64,000 nt of DNA, taken from positions 1 through 64,000 of the forward strand of contig JACNKX010000191.1 in the NCBI GenBank assembly GCA_014381825.1, in the 5' to 3' direction. Positions 17,281 to 23,463 of this stretch are shown in pieces. Every line of letters begins with the position of its first letter. Position 1 is the stretch's first letter. Both the position numbers and the translations under genes were made by a program. The notes beneath the pieces were generated by a model. The model made no database searches. It was given only the letters and a program-made list of their open reading frames with translations, and had not been told where the DNA came from. Source of the DNA: Planctomycetota bacterium (lineage in GTDB: Bacteria; Planctomycetota; Planctomycetia; Pirellulales; Pirellulaceae).

Positions 17281-18522
17281 TTACTGAGACATCTTAACTG
17301 CACCGTCGACCTTCGGCGATTCATCCGATTCCCTTACCGTTAGGTCTGCGTAAACAACCCGATATTTCTCTGATCCCGCTGGCTTGTACCACAAGATCGC
17401 TCGCTCGGCATCGCCTTGCTTGGTGTTGGCTCCGGCGTAGTGAACGTCCGCCTCTTTCGGCAGCATGATTACGAATTGGAAGCCGCGACTGAGCTTCACG
17501 ACATCCTGCAATTGTTCGCCGGTTGGCCCTTTCTCCTGGTCGATGCCTAAACTCAGCACATATTTGGTCGCATATTTTGCGATCGAAACCGAATCCAACC
17601 CCGTTGGGAATTCGCCATCAGACAGTTCGCAACAGATGCGGAACGAAGTCAACAAATCTTTCTCGCTGGCGGGCGAAGCATCAACATTCGCTTCGGTGAC
17701 TGTGTAGCCTTCCGGAATCTCGACACTAAACAACGATTCGTCGAGTTCAATGTTGAACTCGTAGTTGGTCATGACGACTTCTGTTTTCGGCGGGCCAGCC
17801 ATCGTCGACTCAATTTGAACTGGCAACTCGGTCGTTGGATCGGCCCAAACGGTTAACGGCATGCCAGGCGTTTCAAAGCGAAAGCCAAGGACCTTACGAC
17901 CTTCGATTTGCTTTTCGCCAAGTGATATCACTTTCGAATTCTGGTCGGATGTCGCCGTTCGTAATGCCTGACGAATCATCTCGAACTGATTGCCCTCCCC
18001 CATTTGTTTCTTTGCTTCATCCGAGAGATTTGTCATGTTGAATACTGTAGCTTGCTTTTTCTCAACATCGAGGCCGACCATCTTGCCGACTGCCCAATCG
18101 GAAATGTTGATATAGCCGTTGATCAGTTCCTGACGCAAATGGTTAGGCTCGAGGTAAAACGCCTTTCCCTTCAGCGGCGGTTGACCTTCCACCGTAGCGA
18201 TCACGTCGTAGCGAGCTGTCCGCGCCTTCATCATGTTTTCGACGAGAGCATCCAGAGCAAACGCTGGCGTACTGGCTGACTGAAATAGCCAAAACATTCC
18301 CACTACGACCAGCGTAGCGATTGTCCAATGCGGTACTTTGTATTTCATCAGAGTGCTTCCTATGGCTTGAAGTGTGACGTACCGGGATCGCGGGATGGGA
18401 CGGTCTTCAAAGACTTGCAATACGCGCTTCTTGAGTTCTTCACGCTGCTCATCACGAGCCGTGGCATCAAGCGGCAACTGATCAAACAGTTTGTCCCAGT
18501 CGTCATGTGGATTGTCATGCAT
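17281..18522 (-). CDS. Membrane-anchored LolA-like protein (sigma-factor partner)
   Basis: A 413-residue protein with a cytoplasmic N-terminal stretch of about 65 residues (MHDNPHDDWDKLFDQL), one transmembrane helix (WTIATLVVVGMFWLFQSA) and a periplasmic domain that resembles LolA/LolB-like lipoprotein-binding folds or DUF2092-type proteins (ALVENMMKARTARYDVIATVEGQ; KVLGFRFETPGMPLTVWADPTTELPVQIES; FNIELDESLFSVEIPEGYTV). It starts 10 bp after the ECF sigma factor stop, so the two genes are cotranscribed. By position it could act as an anti-sigma factor or be the target of the sigma factor. There is no zinc-binding anti-sigma motif in the N terminus. Confidence 0.82.
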   Translation of the reverse strand: MHDNPHDDWDKLFDQLPLDATARDEQREELKKRVLQVFEDRPIPRSRYVTLQAIGSTLMKYKVPHWTIATLVVVGMFWLFQSASTPAFALDALVENMMKARTARYDVIATVEGQPPLKGKAFYLEPNHLRQELINGYINISDWAVGKMVGLDVEKKQATVFNMTNLSDEAKKQMGEGNQFEMIRQALRTATSDQNSKVISLGEKQIEGRKVLGFRFETPGMPLTVWADPTTELPVQIESTMAGPPKTEVVMTNYEFNIELDESLFSVEIPEGYTVTEANVDASPASEKDLLTSFRICCELSDGEFPTGLDSVSIAKYATKYVLSLGIDQEKGPTGEQLQDVVKLSRGFQFVIMLPKEADVHYAGANTKQGDAERAILWYKPAGSEKYRVVYADLTVRESDESPKVDGAVKMSQ

Positions 18523-18532
18523 TTCAGTAACC

Positions 18533-19141
18533 TCAACCCGGCGAGCCAGAAGCGGAGCGCCGCGGAATGTCTTGATCTCGGAGGCGGTCGCGGAGCTTGT
18601 CGAGAGCGCGGCTCAACGCGACGCGAATCGTTCCTGCTTTCACTTCCAACACGTCGGCAATTTGTTCGTGCTTCAGCCCGGCGAAGAAGCGCAGCGAGAT
18701 GATGGATTGCTCTCGGTCGGTCAACTCGCCCAACGCTTCGTAGACTTCTTGCCAATCGACTGGCGACTCGTCGGCCAACAGGGGAGCACTCGCGCTCGAG
18801 TTGATCTTCCCCATTTGCGCTGCTGCTTCGAGCAACTCGCGACGACGGATCGATTGCCGCAGATGGGCATTGATCTCGTTGGTTGCGATGCGAAACAGCC
18901 ATCGACGAAAGTCCTCGACACATGTACCCGAAAATTCGCGAATGCGGGCAGCAACTTTCAGGAAGACTTCGGAAGCAACGTCTTCTGCGACCGCGCGCAC
19001 CACCAAACGGCGCGAGCAGTACGCGAAGATTGGTGAATAGAAGTGATCAAATAGCTCGCCAAACGCAATACGATCCGTTCGAGCGGCTTTGACCAAGTCA
19101 TCCACCGGATCAAGTCGGTCTAGCTGATGGCTGTCGGTCAT
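18533..19141 (-). CDS. ECF-type RNA polymerase sigma factor
   Basis: A 202-residue sigma-70 family protein. Region 2 is visible at about residues 25-90 (FGELFDHFYSPIFAYCSRRL, AEDVASEVFLKVAARI, FRRWLFRIATNEINAHLR). Region 4 is at about 135-185 (LGELTDREQSIISLRFFAGL, HEQIADVLEVKAGTIRVALS). The -10 and -35 recognition regions are both intact, and there is no sigma-3 domain, as expected for extracytoplasmic-function sigma factors. It is followed by a membrane LolA-like gene, a common planctomycete arrangement. It is divergent from the spermidine synthase-like gene, with a 132-bp shared promoter region. Confidence 0.93.
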   Translation of the reverse strand: MTDSHQLDRLDPVDDLVKAARTDRIAFGELFDHFYSPIFAYCSRRLVVRAVAEDVASEVFLKVAARIREFSGTCVEDFRRWLFRIATNEINAHLRQSIRRRELLEAAAQMGKINSSASAPLLADESPVDWQEVYEALGELTDREQSIISLRFFAGLKHEQIADVLEVKAGTIRVALSRALDKLRDRLRDQDIPRRSASGSPG

Positions 19142-19273
19142 TCTGTAAATATCAATGCGCGAGATGTGAAAGTGTTACATCAGTGCTAACATCCGCTACC
19201 TCGTAAGAGCTTCCCCAACTGTTATGTTACGGCCTCGCTTAAGTCACATTCAATCTGAACGAGAAGCGACCTC

Positions 19274-19969
19274 ATGAATCCAATTAATCTCGAAATCCTG
19301 GCATACGAACAAACGTCGCTCGGGCCGTTGTGTCTTCGCCGACGTGAATTACTCTCTGAACCAGGCACGATCGTGACCGAGGTGACGCTCAATCACGAGT
19401 TTTTGATGAGCAGTTACAACACCGATTCAGAACGCGCGATCTCGAATCGGTCGATCGAGATACACGGCGGCAGCAATCTCAAGACGCTCGTCGGCGGTCT
19501 CGGTCTCGGTTATACGGCGCGCGAGTTACTGAATCTGAACAACGTCGCATCCGTCGAAGTCATTGAGTTCCTACCGCAGGTGATCGGGTGGCTCCGCAAC
19601 GGCCTCGTCCCACTATCGAATGAACTGAACGCAGCCTCGAATTTACGGCTCACTTCCGGCGACGTCTATCAGCGATTGTTGCACGAACCGCGCGAGCAAT
19701 TCGACCTGATCGTGATCGACGTCGATCATTCACCCAGCGACCAGCTTGGCGAAGAAGACCACGAATTTTACACCGCCGAGGGACTGCTAAAGGTGAAAGC
19801 ACACCTCAACGAAGGTGGCGTCTTAGCCGTATGGTCCTACGCCGAAAGCAGCACGTTCTCTGACGCCTTGCGAAGCACGTTCACCCAAGTACATGTCGAG
19901 CCGATTAAAACCATCAACACGCTTGTCGGCCACGAGCAAACTGACTGGCTGTTCTTTGGCGTACGGTAG
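19274..19969 (+). CDS. Spermidine synthase-like SAM-fold protein
   Basis: A 231-residue Rossmann-fold protein with the glycine-rich motif GGLGLGYTARELL, the acidic VEVIEFLPQVIGW segment and a DLIVIDVDHSPSDQL active-site region, all as in polyamine aminopropyltransferases. The N-terminal beta domain is shortened. True spermidine synthases have an xxGGGDG motif; here it is GGLGLG, so the substrate may differ and it may be a methyltransferase-like relative. It is monocistronic and converges on the DUF2314-ankyrin gene with only 27 bp between the stops. Confidence 0.82.
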   Translation: MNPINLEILAYEQTSLGPLCLRRRELLSEPGTIVTEVTLNHEFLMSSYNTDSERAISNRSIEIHGGSNLKTLVGGLGLGYTARELLNLNNVASVEVIEFLPQVIGWLRNGLVPLSNELNAASNLRLTSGDVYQRLLHEPREQFDLIVIDVDHSPSDQLGEEDHEFYTAEGLLKVKAHLNEGGVLAVWSYAESSTFSDALRSTFTQVHVEPIKTINTLVGHEQTDWLFFGVR

Positions 19970-19996
19970 CTACGTCAACGTGCGTCTCAACGGACA

Positions 19997-20836
19997 CTAT
20001 GTCGCGCCGCGTGCAGTCAAAACGTCGACGACCTGTTTCCAACCCAGAGACTCCGCGAGTTGAAGGGCCGTCGCACCATCGCTTGTCAGCGCATCAGGAT
20101 CAGCGCCGTGTTCAAGCAAGATTGAAACTCCGATCGCTGTGCCTGCCAGCGCCTGTTGATGCAGCATTGTCCAGCCGTTGTCATCGGTGGCATGAACGTT
20201 CATCGGATCTTGGCCCAAATACTCTTTGAGTGAATCGGCCATGTTGACGGCCATCGGGTGCTCGGCCGTCTCTAAATCCAGCGGGGGCGCTTCGTCACCG
20301 CCACCACCGAAAAGCCTCTTGAAGAACCCAGGCTTCGGCTTCTTGCCCAACCATTCCGGAGGCACGACCTCGATCTCGTCGGGATCTCCAAAGTCTAAAC
20401 CCCACGCCGCATCATGCTGCGCCCGCTCGCCTCGGCTCATTTGTGAACGCAACAAGTTGACGGTGTACGCACCGTAAACGCGGTCACTGATCGCGTACAT
20501 CCAATCGGAGATGCCGCTGATTGGCACTTGCGATTGGTCTCCTTCGCTGATCGACTTGAGCCAGTGTGGTTCGTTCAGAAGTGTGCCTGTAATGACACTT
20601 CCATCAAACTCGATGTCGCTCAGCCACATTTGTTCGACGGCGGGTTCCTCTTCGTCATGTTCGATCTCGGGCGGATCCGAGAACGGAACTTTGACAGCGG
20701 CCAACGACAACCCGGGAATAATGCGCCGTTGCTCCCAAGCCAACTCACGCCAGAAGTAGCGGAACGTTTCGCGTGCGCGTTCGATCGCACTTTGCATCTC
20801 AGGATCTTTATCTGGTACGAAGTAGACTTGAGCCAT
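19997..20836 (-). CDS. DUF2314 domain protein with ankyrin repeats
   Basis: The ATG at 20836 (MAQVYFVPDKDPEMQSAIERARETF) is preferred; the open frame upstream adds a segment without recognisable domain. The N-terminal 120 residues match a DUF2314-type domain (FRYFWRELAWEQRRIIPGLSLAAVKVPF, with a DRVYGAYTVNLLRSQ segment after it). A proline/glycine-rich linker (KKPKPGFFKRLFGGGGDEAPP) follows, then at least two ankyrin repeats at the C terminus (DDNGWTMLHQQALAGTAIGVSILLEHGADPDALTSDGATALQLAES). It has no signal peptide and is likely a cytoplasmic protein-interaction module. The function is unknown. Confidence 0.82.
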   Translation of the reverse strand: MAQVYFVPDKDPEMQSAIERARETFRYFWRELAWEQRRIIPGLSLAAVKVPFSDPPEIEHDEEEPAVEQMWLSDIEFDGSVITGTLLNEPHWLKSISEGDQSQVPISGISDWMYAISDRVYGAYTVNLLRSQMSRGERAQHDAAWGLDFGDPDEIEVVPPEWLGKKPKPGFFKRLFGGGGDEAPPLDLETAEHPMAVNMADSLKEYLGQDPMNVHATDDNGWTMLHQQALAGTAIGVSILLEHGADPDALTSDGATALQLAESLGWKQVVDVLTARGAT

Positions 20837-21208
20837 AGATTCAACCGAGGTGTATTGAGTTCGAAGAAGTCCGAGCCGAAAGGCCACATCGCCCGCCGTC
20901 GCCTAATCGCGGCAGGGAGCTAATAAGATACCAAAACGAAGCTCAATGAAATCCCCACTCTCGTGCAAAAAGCATTCGCCAAACGGTTCATCGACTGATC
21001 AACTACCTGCGATGCTAGGTACACTTGTGCGTCAATCGAGACGTGTTAACACGTCACATCAATTAAACTCACGAATCCGGCACCCTAGCACGATGTTCAG
21101 GCAAGTGGGACAATCACGCCAATCTCGTGTGCCTCGCGTCGGCAGCTCCTTCTCGCACGGCCCGCGTCGGGCGAATTTACTGGATTCACAGGCGGAGTAT
21201 CTCGTTCA
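20837..21208. promoter_or_regulatory. Divergent promoter region with 16-bp perfect palindrome
   Basis: This 372-bp gap lies between divergent genes (DUF2314-ankyrin to the left, RluA-type to the right) and must contain both promoters. It holds the perfect palindrome GACGTGTTAACACGTC at 21040-21055, a plausible operator for a dimeric regulator. No other gene or RNA is visible. Confidence 0.5.
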
Positions 21209-22129
21209 ATGGCGATGACGACACTTTCGACGACGGTCGACGAAGGCAACACTGGGCGTGTTGACCTCGTGGTCCGACAGCTATCCGACTCCTCACGGAG
21301 TCAAGTTCGAGGAATGGTTGACCATGGCTGTGTGTCGATCAACGGCGCGCCATGCAAATCCGTTGGTACCCCAGTCGCGACCGGAGACGTCGTTTCGATT
21401 CGCTTCAATCCGACACAACGTTATCACGAAAAGAAGAAACGTTGGGACGATCGAACGTTCACCGTATCGTTCGAGGACGATCACTTGATTGTCGTGGATA
21501 AATCCGCCGGTACTTTGACGGTGCCGACTGACCGCGACGAGGTAAACACCTTGGTGGAACGCGTTTCGATTTATCTCAGTCATTCACGTAGCAAACGACA
21601 GGCCTGCCTCGTTCATCGGCTAGACCGAGACGTCAGCGGCTTGGTCGTATTCGGCAAAAATGAAAGGATCGCCGCGCAGTTAATCGAGCAGTTCAAACAA
21701 CGAAAGCCGCAACGGGTCTATACGGCGATCGTTGCTGGTGTGATCTCGAGCGACGAAGGAACTTATCATTCTCATTTGGCGACGGGAAAGAATCTTGATC
21801 GGTATGTCACTCGCAAATCGCCCGAAACTGAAACCGCCATCACCCACTACCGCGTCGTCAGGCGAATGGCCGACACGACACTGGTCGAAGCAACCTTAGA
21901 GACAGGCAAGCGAAACCAGATTCGCGTTCAATTCGCAGACGCAGGCCATCCAGTTCTGGGCGATCCGCGTTACAAAACGGAACAGGCCGCGCACGTGCGA
22001 TGGATCCGCAAACGAATCGCGTTGCACGCCAAGTCACTCGGTTTTGAGCATCCCGTCTCAGGCGAAGCAATGCAGTTCGACTCGCCACTCCCCTCGGCGA
22101 TCGCAAAATTCTTAGCAGGAAGCCGCTGA
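21209..22129 (+). CDS. RluA-family 23S rRNA/tRNA pseudouridine synthase
   Basis: A 306-residue enzyme that isomerises uridine to pseudouridine in RNA. An N-terminal S4 RNA-binding domain (about 16-66, RVDLVVRQLSDSSRSQVRGM) is followed by the RluA/RsuA catalytic core. The active-site motif HRLDRDVSG places the catalytic aspartate at D139. Other family signatures are DDHLIVVDKSAG, LVEATLETGKRNQIRVQFADAGHPVLGDPRY and RIALHAKSLGFEHPVSG. The exact uridine target (RluC, RluD or another) cannot be assigned by reading. The start could be ATG 21209 or ATG 21215. The gene stands alone downstream of the divergent promoter region. Confidence 0.93.
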   Translation: MAMTTLSTTVDEGNTGRVDLVVRQLSDSSRSQVRGMVDHGCVSINGAPCKSVGTPVATGDVVSIRFNPTQRYHEKKKRWDDRTFTVSFEDDHLIVVDKSAGTLTVPTDRDEVNTLVERVSIYLSHSRSKRQACLVHRLDRDVSGLVVFGKNERIAAQLIEQFKQRKPQRVYTAIVAGVISSDEGTYHSHLATGKNLDRYVTRKSPETETAITHYRVVRRMADTTLVEATLETGKRNQIRVQFADAGHPVLGDPRYKTEQAAHVRWIRKRIALHAKSLGFEHPVSGEAMQFDSPLPSAIAKFLAGSR

Positions 22130-22243
22130 ACGCTGACGGAAGCAAAGTCAACCGCAGCCCCCGCAGCCTGCGTCATCGACTCAGCAATCTGCCTCCTGTT
22201 CACTACCGACGCGGCAATTCTTGAATTGGACTACCCGTGACCC

Positions 22244-22288
22244 TTGCATTACCTAGCATTGCAAGGTATAAAGCCTAGCATCATTAGG
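22244..22288 (+). promoter_or_regulatory. Promoter with palindromic operator upstream of PadR gene
   Basis: A sigma-70-like promoter with TTGCAT (22244-22249), a 17-nt spacer and TATAAA (22267-22272). The spacer is occupied by a near-perfect 19-bp palindrome, TACCTAGCATTGCAAGGTA (22250-22268), with one mismatched pair. The octamer CCTAGCAT recurs downstream at 22274-22281, within CCTA(7 nt)TAGG (22274-22288). This is the expected layout for repression by the PadR protein encoded 27 bp downstream. Confidence 0.65.
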
Positions 22289-22314
22289 TATGTGTCTGCT
22301 GCGAGGAATGCTCC

Positions 22315-22653
22315 ATGGTTTCCAAAGAACTAATCGCTGCATCAACGCGTCCGCTTGTCTTGGCGGTGCTGGCGAGAGGTGAGAGCTATGGATATGCGAT
22401 CATCCAACAAGTTCGCGATCTTTCGAGTGGCGAGCTGGAATGGTCCGAAGGAATGCTCTATCCAGTGCTGCATCGGATGGAGCGTGACAAGTTGATCATT
22501 AGCTCGTGGAAAGTGTCCAAAAACGGCAGGCGGCGCAAGTACTACCGCCTTAGTGCCTCGGGTACTCGCGCCATCGAAACCGAACGGCAACAATGGTTTG
22601 CCGTCCACGACACTTTATCCGCTCTCTGGGGAGTTAAGCCATGTTTGATCTAG
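22315..22653 (+). CDS. PadR family transcriptional regulator
   Basis: A 112-residue winged-helix regulator. It shows the PadR signature throughout: LVLAVLARGESYGYAIIQQV, SSGELEWSEGMLYPVLHRMERDKLI, and RRRKYYRLSASGTRAIE. Its short C-terminal helix is typical of small subfamily-2 PadR proteins. It overlaps the next gene by 13 bp, so translation is coupled and the two act together. A palindrome in its own promoter suggests autorepression. PadR proteins of this kind commonly control the membrane protein encoded next to them, often in response to envelope stress or antimicrobial compounds; the signal here is unknown. Confidence 0.93.
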   Translation: MVSKELIAASTRPLVLAVLARGESYGYAIIQQVRDLSSGELEWSEGMLYPVLHRMERDKLIISSWKVSKNGRRRKYYRLSASGTRAIETERQQWFAVHDTLSALWGVKPCLI

Positions 22654-23333
22654 AACAAGCAATCACCGACTGGAAAAGCGGCTTTGAAAATGTCGAGTCG
22701 ATGACTGGCGAGCATCTTCAAGAGCTAGAAGCACATCTTCGTGACAATATACTGAACTTGACCGATAGCGGGCTCAGCGAAGACGAAGCGTTTCTCGTCG
22801 CAACGAAACGGCTTGGGCACCCAGTCGCATTAGAACAGGAATACGCAAAGGTAAACGGTTCGTTGATCTGGCGAAAACGAGTTCTCTGGATGCTCTGCGG
22901 CTACGTAGGAGTCGGAGCGTGTGGTGCATTTCTCGCAGGTCTCGGTTCGGTGGGAGCAGGAGTTGCAGCTCTGAGTGGATTTTCAGGAACTGCGACTGGC
23001 TTGTTGTCGATTGCAGTACTATCAGCCGGCTGGGCAATTCTCCTTGCACTAATCTACCGAAGTGCAACTGGCCGGAATGGTCGCCAAACCAGTGACCACG
23101 TTTCGCTCAAGTGGTGCATCGGACTTGTCGTTGTAATGATCGTTGGCAACAGTATGGGCTTACTGGCGAGACTCTTCCATTTCAAACTTGTAGAGCCGCC
23201 TGCACTTGGCGAATCGTATGTGTGGATCGGTCCCGGCGGCTCCCTCGTTCACTTCGCCGTAGTAGTTGCTTGCGCCGCCATGATGTATTTACTGAGTCGG
23301 CCAACGCGACAATCGCTTGTCTCTGCCGCATGA
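22641..23333 (+). CDS. HAAS/permease-prefix domain membrane protein
   Basis: A 230-residue protein. The cytoplasmic N-terminal domain of about 75 residues (ITDWKSGFENVESMTGEHLQELEAHLRDNI, GLSEDEAFLVATKRLG) matches the HAAS/permease-prefix helical domain that typically follows PadR regulators. About four transmembrane helices follow (VLWMLCGYVGVGACGAFLAG; TGLLSIAVLSAGWAILLALIY; WCIGLVVVMIVGNSMGLLA; VHFAVVVACAAMMYLLS). The gene overlaps the PadR gene by 13 bp. It is probably the regulated partner of PadR. No transporter motor or catalytic motif is visible. Confidence 0.85.
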   Translation: MFDLEQAITDWKSGFENVESMTGEHLQELEAHLRDNILNLTDSGLSEDEAFLVATKRLGHPVALEQEYAKVNGSLIWRKRVLWMLCGYVGVGACGAFLAGLGSVGAGVAALSGFSGTATGLLSIAVLSAGWAILLALIYRSATGRNGRQTSDHVSLKWCIGLVVVMIVGNSMGLLARLFHFKLVEPPALGESYVWIGPGGSLVHFAVVVACAAMMYLLSRPTRQSLVSAA

Positions 23334-23413
23334 GAGAAACGCAGCTACAACGTGGATCATTGCTCAACGGACAGTCTGATTACTCAGTATCCGGTGCTAT
23401 TGGCTAGCGCCGT

Positions 23414-23428
23414 TCGGCTCACAGCCGA
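23414..23428. terminator. Short hairpin between convergent genes
   Basis: TCGGCT (23414-23419) pairs with AGCCGA (23423-23428) around a 3-nt loop, in the 130-bp gap between the HAAS gene and the convergent heme protein gene. There is no T tract on either side, so its role as a terminator is uncertain. Confidence 0.35.
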
Positions 23429-23463
23429 CAACTTCACAGCATCGGAATGTCGGGGCTACATTG

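Noticed and set aside
19163-19181. Operator GATGT(9 nt)ACATC upstream of the ECF sigma factor
   Set aside because: Arms of only 5 bp with an unpaired centre are expected by chance in a gap of this size; no second copy nearby.
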